From: an uncultured Verrucomicrobiales bacterium
Lineage (GTDB): Bacteria > Verrucomicrobiota > Verrucomicrobiia > Verrucomicrobiales > Akkermansiaceae
Length of the DNA: 34,399 bases
Assembly: GCA_937893015.1 (NCBI GenBank)
Contig: CALBJX010000049.1
Location: 1 to 34,399, forward strand
Direction of reading: 5' to 3'
The notes beneath the pieces were generated by a model. The model worked only from the letters and a program-made list of their open reading frames with translations, was not told the DNA's origin and ran no database searches. Positions 14,801-24,006 of this stretch are shown here, piece by piece. Positions within the stretch are counted from its first letter, which is position 1; the number at the start of each line of letters is the position of its first letter. Made by a program: the position numbers and the translations under genes.

Positions 14801-17800
14801 GTGTACAATGTGCGCGGTATCGAGCTGAGCGCCGAGGGCGGGCAGGTCGGTAATCTGGAAATCGCTGCGGGGACGACCCTGCACGTGACGGGCACGACGG
14901 TCAGCTCCTCCGGCCACACGGGCTCGTTCATGGTGTCTCACTGGAATGCGACCAACACCATCAGACTGAATGGTACGCTGATTTCCGATGCCGGTATCTC
15001 CGGCCGAGACGGCACCGCCAACATCAACATCAATAACGGCGGTGTGCTGCAACTCAACGCGGGCTTCGTGACCAATACCGACCGCACCAACAACGCCACC
15101 CTCAATGTGGAGGACGGCGGTACGCTGAAGGTGGCCTCCACCACCACGGCTTACAACAACCAGATTACCGTCAACCTCAAGAACGGCTCCACCTTTGAAG
15201 GCTTTGCTGCTGACGGCAACGCGACCATCGCCCAGAATCTCACGATTGTCGGCACGGCGGAGGCTCCCGCTACGGCCAAGATTAAGGTCGATGCTGACAA
15301 GTCCCTGACGCTCAGCGGTGTCATCAGCGGTGAGAATGGTGCGCTCAACAAGACGGGTGACGGCACCCTGGTGCTGAGCGGCACGAACACCTACGCGGGC
15401 GGCACGACCATCACGGCGGGTACGCTGGACGCCGTCGGCTCCCTGAGCACGGGTGACATCACCGTCGGCACGGGCAGCACCATCATCCTGCACGGCCAGC
15501 TCGATGCGACCAAACTTACCAACAACGGCACGCTGCAGATTGCTTCCGGCTTCTCCGGTCTGGAAGGCGCGGGCGTGACGGGGATTACCGGCGGTGCGGA
15601 AGGCAACGGCTTCAACCAGGGCGGCGAGGCGAACATCTTCAAGACCACGGGCACGGTGGAAGGCACGCTGACGGCTGTCTTCAATGGTGTCGATGTGGCG
15701 ATTGCTGAGGATGGCACGCTGACGCTGGATGACGACTGGGGCACCTACCACATCAACAACGCTCTTCTGGAGACAGAAACATTCAACGCCATCAAGAGTG
15801 CTGCGGCAGACCACAGCGTGGAGCTCGTCGGTATCGACTTCGCAGTGGAAAACCAGAGTCTGAAGGTGGATGCCGAAGGCTTTGCCACCTCTATGGTGAA
15901 GGGTGAGCACGCCTCCACCGCCGCGTTGGCAGTGGCTGATGGTCTGACTGTGACAGTGGATTCCACCACCATGCCGGCCACCACCGTGGCGGCAGAGGGT
16001 ACGGTCACCCTGCACATGGCGGACAACGCGGCGCTGAATCTCACGGGCGCTTCCACGCTGAATGTGACGGGCGCAGATGCTTCCAACACGCTGGATCTCG
16101 GCAACGGCACCATGAGCCGCACGCTCAGCATCGTCGGTGCCACGGTGACCTCCTCCCACAGCGGCGGTACGGGCTTCAACACGGGCACGACCTTCATCGG
16201 TGCGGGCGGCACGCTCAGCCTGACGGCGAGCAATGATGCCCTCGGTTGGGGTGACACCGCTGCGGGCACCATCACCCTGCTGGGTGAAGCGGGCAATCTG
16301 GCCACGTTTGAGCTCGGCGGTCGCGCCACGCTCAAGACGGATATCGTGATGCAGGGCAACAGCATCATCAAGCCCACGGCTTCTCCCTCCGGCACAGGCG
16401 ACAATGTGCCTGCGCTTGACCCGTTGGGTTCCACGCTCACGGTTTCCGGCACGAACAACGTGATTGCCACGAATATCCGCCAGCGCAATGCGATGACCAT
16501 CAGCGTGGCAGCGGATTCCGACCTGATGGTGACGGGCTCCATCACCCGCACGGGTAACGGCGGTCGCTTCACCAAGGAGGGTGAGGGTACGATTACCTTT
16601 GCTTCCTCCACGGCGGACACGCTGAGCGGCTACAAGCACAAGGCCGGTTCTACTGTCTTCTCCGGCATGACGGGCCTCGTCTTCGATCAGGAGATCGATG
16701 CCTCCGACAGCAAGACTGCGGCGGGTACCATGAGCTTCGTCAACGGCACGGAAGCCACCCTGAACGCCAACCTCTGGCTGTGTGCCGGTACATCCATCCT
16801 CGTGGATGATGCTTCCACCTTCACCAAGCACACCAACGCGTGCGACCTGAGCATCACGGGTGTGTCGGAGCAGATTGCTACGATTGCGGGTTCCGATGAT
16901 GAGGACTACGTGGACTTCGACAATGGCGGCGTGACCATCAGCAATGCGGCGGCGACCGTGACGGCGGCGAATGCCGTTGAAATGGCGCTCAACTTTGCTT
17001 CGACCTCCACCATCACCAATGCGGGCGCCGGCACCCTGACCCTCACGGGCACGGGCGTTACCTCTCTGGCCGGTGTGAATGCGCAGGGCGGTGACATCAC
17101 GCTGAACGCCGCCACGAGCATCGGCACGCTGACGATTGCGTCCGGCAAGACCGTGACGGCGGCGGCGACCGATCCGCTGAGCATCAGCTCCGCCCTTACG
17201 GCGGGCTCGGGTGCCACGCTCTCCACGGCACTCTCCATTGCGAACAGCGCCAGCCTCGACCTCGTCACGGGTGAGAACGCTCTGAGCCTCGGCAACCACG
17301 CCATCACCCTCGGCACGGGACTCTCCGTCACCGAGTCGATGATGAACGCCATCACGGCACTGGAAGCCGAGGAGAGCCTGACGCTCTTCAAGGGTGTCTC
17401 CTCTCTGACGGGCGGCGATGTGGATGCAACAACCATTATCTCCGGCCTCACGGGCGACTACACCATCACGGTGAAGGAAGGCAACCTTGTCGTCAGCGCT
17501 GCGGCGTTGCCCACTGCTGACCTGACTTGGGAAGGCAGCGACGGCACTTGGGGCGAAGGTACGCCCTGGACGAGCGAAGGCGGTGCCTCCGCTTACGTGG
17601 AGGGTGCAGACGTGACCATCAACGGCACCACCCCCGGCATCATCACGGTGAAGGGTGAGCAGACTGCCAAAAATGTGACGGTCGCTACGACCGGCTACAC
17701 CATCAAGCGCGCCGACACGGGCACCAACTCGCTGACGATTCAGGGCAACCTGATTGTGAACGAAGATGTGACCCTCAACCTCGGCTTCATGCCCACGGTT

Positions 17801-20800
17801 ACGGCCATCGTCCTCAACGATAACTCTGTGCTCGATATGAGCACTGCCATCCCCTACATTGCGGCGGATTCCGGTGCTACGGGCGCCAAGTTTGCCGATA
17901 TGCTCGCCGCCGTTTCCGGCACGGGCAAGGTGCAGATGACGGGCGACGTGAAGGTGCAGCTCGGCGGCGGCTCCGCTGCCTCCAAGACTGCTCAGACCTT
18001 TGCGACGGACTTCTCCGTGGATGGTATGCTGAAGCTGCAGAACTGGCAGAACGAGACGACGTGGACCTTGGCCGCGGACAAGACGCTCGATGTCACGGGC
18101 GACCTCTGGATGTCCAACAAGCAGACGCTGTCCCTTGCTGCCGGTTCCGTGGTGAATGCAGGCACACTGCACCTCGGCATGCACGAGGCGGGCGGTGAGT
18201 ACAAGGGTATCCTGACCTCGACGGATGCTACCATCAACATCGGCCACTTCATCATCGAAGGTTCCAACGCGGATACGGCCATCGCCATCAACGGCGGTGA
18301 CGTTACCCTCACCGATACCGCGGCCTTCGCGATTGCCGGTGTGACGGCGGATGCCGCCACTGTGTCCGTGACCGGTGCCACCATCAAGACGGGCACCGAG
18401 AACGACACGACGTGGAACCATGCCTCCACCCTTACCAATGTGACGCTGGCAGCCGCTGAAGATCACAGCATCACTGTGGGCGGCACGGGTACGACCACGC
18501 TGGTCGGTACGCTGACCAACACGGGCACGGCAACCCTCGACGGCACGCTGGACACCACGGCTCTGACGGGCGTGACCAACAGCGGCGACCTGACCATCAC
18601 CGCCGACAGCGTGAGCCTTGCGGGCCTGAACAACACGGGCTCCGTGACGGCGAAGGATATCACCCTCACCACCGCTACCACGGAGGGCGGCGAACTCAGC
18701 GCCGGGAACGTGACGCTGACGGGTGCCAACACCTTCGACAAGCTGACCGCGACGGGCACCGTGACCTCCGCCGATACGCTGACGGTGGGTGATGGTTCCG
18801 AGATGAATGCCGTTTCCGAGGGGACGAAGCTCACCACCACGGGTGACGTGACCATCGGCAGCGCCGCGAGCCTCGCCGAGCTCTCCAACGCCGGCAATAC
18901 GCTGACAGTGGATGGTGCGCTGACCCTGACGGGGGCGACCACGGCAGGCGGTACGGTTTCCGCAGACTCCCTGAGCCTGACGGGTGCCAATACCTTCGAT
19001 GCCATCACCACAGGGGCACTGACCATTGCGAACTCCCTGAATGTGACGGGTGAACTGGATGCCACGGCTGTGAGCATCACCGACGTGAGCCTCACCACCA
19101 CCGCGCTGACGGCGGGCAGCTTCGCCGGCACCAGCCTTGCGCTGACGGTGGACCAGCAGAAGATTGCTGATGCCATGGGCACGAGCGCAACGACGCTGAC
19201 GCTGGCCAATATCTCGGGCCTCACTGCTGCCACCATCAACGGCACCGACAGCTTCAAGGTCGGTTCCCGCGATTACACCATCGGTGTGGCAGATGGCGTT
19301 GTGACGATTACGGCGGCAATCTCCGACCAGTTCATCTGGGATGCGACGGCTGAAGGCTCTGTCTGGGGCGATGCCTCCTCTTGGGAGGGCGATGTGCAGC
19401 CGACGGAGACCTCCAACGTGGTGTTCAACGGCACGGGTATCGCGGATGTGACCATCGGCGGCAACGCCGTGGCGGGTGACATCTTCGTGGAATCCGACAC
19501 CAACTTCATCACCGACACCACGGGCAACGTGGCGACAGGCGGTGTGGAAATCAGCGCGGGTACGCTGACCATTGACGAGGACGTCACCATCACGGCAACG
19601 GGCACAACCTCCGTGGTGAACGCCACGGGCAACCTCATCATCAAGGGCGCTCTGCAGACGGATACGCTCGCCGCGACGGGCAAGGATGTGCAGCTGAGCG
19701 GCACGCTCATCGTTGATACGGAAGGTGCCGTGAACTCCATCGGCGGTATCGGCAGCGACTATGGCAAGCTCATCGTGGGCACGGATGCCTCGACGCTGAT
19801 GCTCGACCTCGTGGCGGATACGCTCACGATTGCGGCGGATTCCACGGTGAATGAGCTTGAAGTCAAGAACACGGGCAATCTCGATGCCAAGGGCACCTTC
19901 ACCGTCAACAGCACGGCCGATGTCGCCGCGGGCGGTGTGATGACCGTGGCCAAGGACCTCACCATCAGCGATGACCTCACCAATGCGGGTGCCATCACTG
20001 TGGGTTCCGCCGCGGCTCCCGCCACGCTGGCGACGGAGGATGTCACGAACAGTGGTACCATCACGGTGTTCAACACCATGACCTCCACCGGCGATGTGGA
20101 CAACCAGACGGGTGCCACGATGGATGTGAAGGGTGACCTGACCGCGAATACCGCAGGCAAGCTTGTGACCAACGCCGGCAATCTGCAGGTGGGCGGCACG
20201 GCGAATGTCGCCGCGCTCACCACGACGGACGGCTCCACCACCACCATGGCGGGCAACACCACCATCGCAGGTGCGCTCAACAACGGCGGCGCATTGACCG
20301 TGGGCACGCAGGCAGCCCCCGCTACGCTCGAAACGGGCGATGTCGTCAACAACGGCACCATCACGGTGTACAACACCATGACCTCCGCGGGTGATGTGAC
20401 CAACAACGCCGGCAAGACGCTGGACGTGAAGGGCAACCTGACCGCGAACGAAGCCGGCAAGACCGTGGAGAACAGCGGTACGCTGACCGTCGGCGGTGCC
20501 ACGACGGTGACCTCGCTGACCACGAATGCGGGCGGCGCTACGGAAGCCAAGGGCGGTGCCACCATCGGTACCTCGCTGGACAACCACGGCAAGACCACCA
20601 TCACGGGCAACCTTGTCTCCGCAGACACCACGACGACGGAGCCCGGCTCCGCGATGATCACCAACGATGCCACGGGCGCGGGTGAGAAGCTCGTCGTCAC
20701 GGGCAATGTCTCCGGCGCAAGCCTGAGCACGGATACGGGGGCGACCACCGAAATCGGCGGGACGACCACCCTGGCCGACGGCCTGACCAACAAGGGCACG

Positions 20801-22531
20801 ACCACCCTCACGGGTGCAACCACCCTGGGCGGCACGACGGAGAACACGGGCACGCTCGCCACGGGTGCGCTGACGGCGGAAACGCTCAAGAACAATGGTG
20901 CTCTTAGCGTGACGGGCAATGCCACGGTGAAGGACCTCAGCTCCGTGGCTGCGAGCTCCCTGACGGATGTCAGCGGCACGCTCACCATCGCCGAGGGCGG
21001 TTCCCTGTCCGATGCCGGTGACATCACGGCGGCTGCGCTGGATCTCTCCAACCTTGCCGCGACGGATAAGGCAACAATCGGCGACCTCAAGACGAATGCC
21101 ATCACGCTCAACGGCCTCAGCTCCGCAACGACGGGTCTGACGGTGGAGACGCTGGCCGCTAAGACGCCGGGCCAGAAGGTGACGGTCTCCGTTGCGGATT
21201 CCATCGTCGATCAGCTCGCTGCTCTGGAAGAGAACGACACCGCCCAGCTGGTGACGGTGACGAGCGCCGCTTCCACGGGCAAGATTCAGCTCACCACGGC
21301 GGCAGCCAACAAGATTGCCACCGAGCTGGACAAGAAGTTGCTCTCCTACACCATCAGCGACAGCGGTGTTCTGACTGTTCTGGACAACGCGCTCGACAAG
21401 GGCATGACGCTCAGCGAGAATGCGCAGGCCGGTATGGACATGGCGAAGGAAGCCTACCTTGCCGCCGGCGGCACGCCCACGGGTGAGCTGAAGGACGTCA
21501 CGGATGCGCTTAAGGACTATCGCGCGACCAACAATCAGGCGGCGGCTGAAAAGCTGACCTCCGCCCTCAGCGGCTCCTCCATCGCGGCGATGGGCTCCGC
21601 CCTCAGCGCTGATGTGGAACGCCAGCTGCGCGCTATCCGCAACCGCACGACCACGATGGGTGTCAACCAGGCCGTCATCAACGAAGGCCTACCCTACTAC
21701 AACGCCTGGGTGAATGCCGAGGGCGACTACCGCAAGGTGGCAGCAGACGGCTCCATGGCCGGCTACAAGATGATGAGCTGGGGCGGCACCGTGGGCATGG
21801 ACGTGGACTTCACGCCCAGCCTCACCTGCGGTCTCGCGGCTACGGCCATGTATGGTAGCTTCGACGCTGAGAGCGCCGATAACGCCACGGGCGACCTCGA
21901 CACCTACTACGTGTCTGCCTTCGCTCGCTACGCCAAGCACCGCTGGACGCACACCTTCGTGGCCACTGCGGGTATGGCGGACACCAGCCTGAATCGCACC
22001 ATCGAAGGCCACAAGGTCAAGGGTGACAGCGACGGCATGATGTTCGGCGGTATGTACGAAGTCGGCTACGTCTTCGCGCTGGATAAGGAAGCGACCACCT
22101 GCCTGCAGCCCGTGTTGAACGTGAGCTACACGCACGCCTCCCTCAACGGCTATGATGAGGATGGTGCCAACATCGGCCTCTCCGCGGGTGATACCGAGCT
22201 CAACAAGCTCACCGTGGGTGCAGGCGCACGCCTGCAGAGCGTCATCGGCGAGAACATCTACAACCGCAGCTCCATCCTGGAAGCTCGCGCGATGGTGAAG
22301 TTCGATGCGGGTGACCGCCAGGGTGAGACCTCCATGACCTTCGCAGGCTCCGGCCTGCCGACGCACACCGTTAAGTCCACCGAGACGGGTGCCATCGGGG
22401 CCGAGGTCGGTGTCGGCGTGACCGTTCCCGTGGGCGGCGAAGGCGGCAACATCTTCATGGATGCCTCCGCTGAAATCCGCGCCGAGTACACCAACGTGAA
22501 CGCCACGATCGGCTATCGCGTGAACTTCTGA
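11840..22531 (+). CDS. Giant autotransporter with beta-strand-repeat passenger
   Basis: The 3563-residue protein should be exported through Sec and displayed by its own outer-membrane barrel (type Va secretion). A ~48-residue signal region starts MKLHLPTRLRAAVLACITAV and ends near ASQAEA. The passenger is Thr/Gly/Ala/Asn-rich repetitive beta sequence with a classic autotransporter-associated repeat (GTLVLSGTNTYAGGTTIT) near residue 1175. Three Trp-rich motifs (LIWKGGNGTW near 665, LTWEGSDGTW near 1895, FIWDATAEGSVW near 2498) split it into about four modules. A 300-bp exact-period tandem duplication lies at 20000-20599. An alpha-helical linker (about 3195-3275) leads into the ~290-residue barrel, which ends YRVNF with the terminal Phe needed for Bam recognition. 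An upstream GTG in frame is rejected because the ATG begins the signal peptide. The ligand or function is unknown; adhesion is a reasonable guess. Confidence 0.95.
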   Translation: MKLHLPTRLRAAVLACITAVAALATTVGTGALTTGVVAYTIAASQAEATAKVNRTFEYGGVTYSGGELVTIDVTNPANVTAGGAGHALSGVGNITATLDIDGTPTDKKFNEGVHALNGTGGTDASRDYTLWTSFSDVSGVGTYYGQTLCLAGASEAWSVTFDFNGMAFGGLVTEAAADGGAYTLGRPQAGNAIHLVAANVSGAKVNMSIGADTTLVGGSVTVMSSGTWALSKGLTMGAATTVDANQEVTLTGAGALNISGALTLNAGSRIAAENNAIAVNGALSLNLDGITAGADAIISSAAAVSATGLTLSNYLTLEAGSYKLISTTNDAATALASLFENTERYSVSNKSGVVTLTVADLGMVTLDADIVAGNGTETGNIHNYYASGLNVGEHTVTATYTAVGYSTLYTKGLKGSGDITFSRTFTGGNLCVLWIDGEASEYTGTIALSGPNANAFLKLGSDAAASTDLSAATVNMDKQVIAVGGNTTIGTLTTNGTEIRAVDGLTDPISTMTAGTGMTTTTAGFVQNDAARTLTVKGGSLTSSTIRKGVNLIVDSGASVTLTGDTVQGTITNKGTLGITGALTLSSAIATELGSTATFANDVQLDLSQLTMSEAGVYTILSGLGTSNLGSLTAANITGIDLAGKTLAFDNSGTITLIDATSDLIWKGGNGTWDETSQNWTKGGSPSVFSEADRVTFNDAAEVTLVGELRAGGVNVNANLTLAGEGTLNADAITLNDTATLTVNGDATVAVDRENINKKMVSGDGTLVLNKIGTSALAFDGGTAGFSGTLVLNQEPVSSHGFTTTLTNFTGTVEIDALINHGLSNFGDASKLVFVGSRATDLIGFWCAPANAPTLTQDIEIAGENEVRFFMNGTTLNGALTGNKLMLRDGTANLGGSVNLARLNFATDNLVVNMLADSTLGELVHDGNRTTLNVGNAEHQVTLNITGSADRIMNGKSHVYAVAEGSVINDNTYIRLTNSTLTLNGGGVYNVRGIELSAEGGQVGNLEIAAGTTLHVTGTTVSSSGHTGSFMVSHWNATNTIRLNGTLISDAGISGRDGTANININNGGVLQLNAGFVTNTDRTNNATLNVEDGGTLKVASTTTAYNNQITVNLKNGSTFEGFAADGNATIAQNLTIVGTAEAPATAKIKVDADKSLTLSGVISGENGALNKTGDGTLVLSGTNTYAGGTTITAGTLDAVGSLSTGDITVGTGSTIILHGQLDATKLTNNGTLQIASGFSGLEGAGVTGITGGAEGNGFNQGGEANIFKTTGTVEGTLTAVFNGVDVAIAEDGTLTLDDDWGTYHINNALLETETFNAIKSAAADHSVELVGIDFAVENQSLKVDAEGFATSMVKGEHASTAALAVADGLTVTVDSTTMPATTVAAEGTVTLHMADNAALNLTGASTLNVTGADASNTLDLGNGTMSRTLSIVGATVTSSHSGGTGFNTGTTFIGAGGTLSLTASNDALGWGDTAAGTITLLGEAGNLATFELGGRATLKTDIVMQGNSIIKPTASPSGTGDNVPALDPLGSTLTVSGTNNVIATNIRQRNAMTISVAADSDLMVTGSITRTGNGGRFTKEGEGTITFASSTADTLSGYKHKAGSTVFSGMTGLVFDQEIDASDSKTAAGTMSFVNGTEATLNANLWLCAGTSILVDDASTFTKHTNACDLSITGVSEQIATIAGSDDEDYVDFDNGGVTISNAAATVTAANAVEMALNFASTSTITNAGAGTLTLTGTGVTSLAGVNAQGGDITLNAATSIGTLTIASGKTVTAAATDPLSISSALTAGSGATLSTALSIANSASLDLVTGENALSLGNHAITLGTGLSVTESMMNAITALEAEESLTLFKGVSSLTGGDVDATTIISGLTGDYTITVKEGNLVVSAAALPTADLTWEGSDGTWGEGTPWTSEGGASAYVEGADVTINGTTPGIITVKGEQTAKNVTVATTGYTIKRADTGTNSLTIQGNLIVNEDVTLNLGFMPTVTAIVLNDNSVLDMSTAIPYIAADSGATGAKFADMLAAVSGTGKVQMTGDVKVQLGGGSAASKTAQTFATDFSVDGMLKLQNWQNETTWTLAADKTLDVTGDLWMSNKQTLSLAAGSVVNAGTLHLGMHEAGGEYKGILTSTDATINIGHFIIEGSNADTAIAINGGDVTLTDTAAFAIAGVTADAATVSVTGATIKTGTENDTTWNHASTLTNVTLAAAEDHSITVGGTGTTTLVGTLTNTGTATLDGTLDTTALTGVTNSGDLTITADSVSLAGLNNTGSVTAKDITLTTATTEGGELSAGNVTLTGANTFDKLTATGTVTSADTLTVGDGSEMNAVSEGTKLTTTGDVTIGSAASLAELSNAGNTLTVDGALTLTGATTAGGTVSADSLSLTGANTFDAITTGALTIANSLNVTGELDATAVSITDVSLTTTALTAGSFAGTSLALTVDQQKIADAMGTSATTLTLANISGLTAATINGTDSFKVGSRDYTIGVADGVVTITAAISDQFIWDATAEGSVWGDASSWEGDVQPTETSNVVFNGTGIADVTIGGNAVAGDIFVESDTNFITDTTGNVATGGVEISAGTLTIDEDVTITATGTTSVVNATGNLIIKGALQTDTLAATGKDVQLSGTLIVDTEGAVNSIGGIGSDYGKLIVGTDASTLMLDLVADTLTIAADSTVNELEVKNTGNLDAKGTFTVNSTADVAAGGVMTVAKDLTISDDLTNAGAITVGSAAAPATLATEDVTNSGTITVFNTMTSTGDVDNQTGATMDVKGDLTANTAGKLVTNAGNLQVGGTANVAALTTTDGSTTTMAGNTTIAGALNNGGALTVGTQAAPATLETGDVVNNGTITVYNTMTSAGDVTNNAGKTLDVKGNLTANEAGKTVENSGTLTVGGATTVTSLTTNAGGATEAKGGATIGTSLDNHGKTTITGNLVSADTTTTEPGSAMITNDATGAGEKLVVTGNVSGASLSTDTGATTEIGGTTTLADGLTNKGTTTLTGATTLGGTTENTGTLATGALTAETLKNNGALSVTGNATVKDLSSVAASSLTDVSGTLTIAEGGSLSDAGDITAAALDLSNLAATDKATIGDLKTNAITLNGLSSATTGLTVETLAAKTPGQKVTVSVADSIVDQLAALEENDTAQLVTVTSAASTGKIQLTTAAANKIATELDKKLLSYTISDSGVLTVLDNALDKGMTLSENAQAGMDMAKEAYLAAGGTPTGELKDVTDALKDYRATNNQAAAEKLTSALSGSSIAAMGSALSADVERQLRAIRNRTTTMGVNQAVINEGLPYYNAWVNAEGDYRKVAADGSMAGYKMMSWGGTVGMDVDFTPSLTCGLAATAMYGSFDAESADNATGDLDTYYVSAFARYAKHRWTHTFVATAGMADTSLNRTIEGHKVKGDSDGMMFGGMYEVGYVFALDKEATTCLQPVLNVSYTHASLNGYDEDGANIGLSAGDTELNKLTVGAGARLQSVIGENIYNRSSILEARAMVKFDAGDRQGETSMTFAGSGLPTHTVKSTETGAIGAEVGVGVTVPVGGEGGNIFMDASAEIRAEYTNVNATIGYRVNF
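20000..20599 (+). repeat. Tandem 300-bp duplication in the autotransporter gene
   Basis: Two neighbouring 100-residue units align at a constant 300-bp offset. TITVFNTMTS recurs as TITVYNTMTS, and MDVKGDLTAN recurs as LDVKGNLTAN. The units have diverged at many positions but keep the frame, so this is an older duplication within the passenger. Confidence 0.8.
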
Positions 22532-22560
22532 TAAAGGGTTCAGCAAGCGAAAAACTTCGG

Positions 22561-22590
22561 GCCGCGAAGCGCATGGCGCTTCGCGGCTCT
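22561..22590 (+). terminator. Terminator of the autotransporter gene
   Basis: A perfect 12-bp stem GCCGCGAAGCGC with GCGCTTCGCGGC, ATG loop, followed by TCTTT about 30 bases after the stop codon. Confidence 0.8.
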
Positions 22591-22611
22591 TTGCTATGTG
22601 CGGGCCGGGGC

Positions 22612-22648
22612 AATAAAAGGAGGCCTGACATGGGGTGTCAGGCCTCCT
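22612..22648 (-). terminator. Terminator of nspC
   Basis: A perfect 13-bp stem AGGAGGCCTGACA with TGTCAGGCCTCCT and a five-base loop, followed on the minus strand by TTTTATT. It faces the autotransporter terminator across a short spacer. Confidence 0.85.
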
Positions 22649-22680
22649 GTCTCGGATGCAGGGGTGGGATGAGCGGTTTC

Positions 22681-23901
22681 TCAGCCCAGCCTCTGTTCAA
22701 AATCGGTGTAGGAAAAACGTTTCACAAGCGATACGTCGCCGGTCGGGCGGAGAAGGGCGATATCGGGGTGCGGAACGCCGTTAAAATGGGTGGTCTTGAC
22801 GATGGTGTAGTGGCTCATATCGTCAAAGACGAGCGTGTCGCCGACGGAGAGGGGGGCATCGAATGAGTAATCGCCGATGACATCGCCAGCCAGGCAGGTG
22901 GGGGCACCGAGGCGGTAGGTATGCGGCTTTTCACCCGCTTCCCCCGCGGGGCGGTACTGCTCACCCGCCAGCTGAACGGCGGGGAAGGTGATGCCCGCCC
23001 GCATGTCGGCGGGGGCTGCCGCGCTCGGGGCGACGGCAAAGACATCGGGGCGGTAGGGCATCTCCAAGGTGTCGGGCATGTGGGCGCTCGCGCTGACATC
23101 CAAAATAGCGTGTCGGTAGCCGAGGGAGTCGAAGATATCCAGGACACGGGCGCGTAGCACCCCGCTGTGGATGGCCCAGGCTTCGCCGGGTTCCAAGTAC
23201 ACATCGAGCCGGTAGAGCTCGCGGATTTCGCGAATCAGGTTCACCAGCGCGGAGCGGTCGTAGTCGGGCTTGGTAATCCAATGTCCGCCGCCCATGTTGA
23301 GGTAGGTGATGCGCGGGGAGGAGAGCAGCGCACCGAACTGCTTTTCAAAGGCGCGGAAGGTATCGATGAGTTCCTGCGCCCCCTGCTCGCAGAGGGTGTG
23401 GAAGTGCAGCCCCGAGATGCCCGTGAGGTCCGCGCCCTCCAGCTGCTCGGCGGGGATGCCGAGGCGGGAGCCGGGGATGCAGGGGTCATACAGCGCGGTA
23501 TGGCCCGTGGAGAAACAGGGGTTGATGCGCAGACCGAGTTTCAGTTCGCCGCTCTGCACGCGGGGGTGGGCGAGGCAGCGTGCGCGGAAGCGCTCCCACT
23601 GCGGCAGGCTGTTGAAGTCGATGTGGTGCGCGAAGGTGAGCAGCTCTTCCATCTCCGCATCGCGGTAGGCGGGGGAGTACACGGCGATGTGGCTGCCCGG
23701 CATGTGGTGCATCGCGAGCTTGGCCTCATACAGTCCGCTTGCGCAGCAGCCCGCGCAGTAGGGGCGCAGGGTTGCCATGCAGGATGTTGTGGAAAAAGCC
23801 TTGAGCGCCAGCAGCATCTTGGCACCGCTCTGCTGCGCCACTTCTTCCAATACCGCGCCGTTGCGCGCCAACGCTGCCAACGAAATCAAAAACGAAGCCA
23901 T
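22681..23901 (-). CDS. nspC: Carboxynorspermidine/carboxyspermidine decarboxylase
   Basis: The 406-residue PLP enzyme decarboxylates carboxynorspermidine or carboxyspermidine to norspermidine or spermidine, the last step of the alternative polyamine pathway. It shows the alanine-racemase-fold family features: the PLP lysine in LLALKAF (K34), GLHFHTLCEQ, the phosphate-binding glycines in NMGGGHWITKPDYD, EPGEAW, and the active-site cysteine segment CLAGDVIGDYSF near the C-terminus. The start MASFLISL follows a GAGAGG ribosome-binding-like stretch, one of few in the window. Length fits the family. The partner dehydrogenase is not within the window, so the full pathway cannot be confirmed here. 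A strong terminator follows. Confidence 0.93.
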   Translation of the reverse strand: MASFLISLAALARNGAVLEEVAQQSGAKMLLALKAFSTTSCMATLRPYCAGCCASGLYEAKLAMHHMPGSHIAVYSPAYRDAEMEELLTFAHHIDFNSLPQWERFRARCLAHPRVQSGELKLGLRINPCFSTGHTALYDPCIPGSRLGIPAEQLEGADLTGISGLHFHTLCEQGAQELIDTFRAFEKQFGALLSSPRITYLNMGGGHWITKPDYDRSALVNLIREIRELYRLDVYLEPGEAWAIHSGVLRARVLDIFDSLGYRHAILDVSASAHMPDTLEMPYRPDVFAVAPSAAAPADMRAGITFPAVQLAGEQYRPAGEAGEKPHTYRLGAPTCLAGDVIGDYSFDAPLSVGDTLVFDDMSHYTIVKTTHFNGVPHPDIALLRPTGDVSLVKRFSYTDFEQRLG

Positions 23902-23958
23902 AATACCCTCTCTAAAAAGCAAGGCGGGGATTCACGCTTTGCGTATCCTCCCCACCCC

Positions 23959-24006
23959 CGCGGCGATAGCCGCGCCAATTTCTCAATTTGTAATTTGTAA
24001 TTCTTA
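23959..24006. repeat. GC palindrome with ATTTGTA heptamers
   Basis: A hairpin CGCGGC-GATA-GCCGCG is followed by GCCAATTTCTCA and heptamers ATTTGTA/ATTTGTA/ATTCTTA, the last overlapping the stop codon of the neighbouring lipoprotein gene. The order is the same as at 4875-4916. Confidence 0.75.

Noticed and set aside
12212..20587. An open reading frame of about 2790 codons antisense to the autotransporter
   Set aside because: The sense gene uses very few codons that give stops on the opposite strand (few TTA, CTA, TCA in that register). The translated product is low complexity with no start signal, domain or homology I recognise, and the sense strand has a signal peptide, repeats and barrel.
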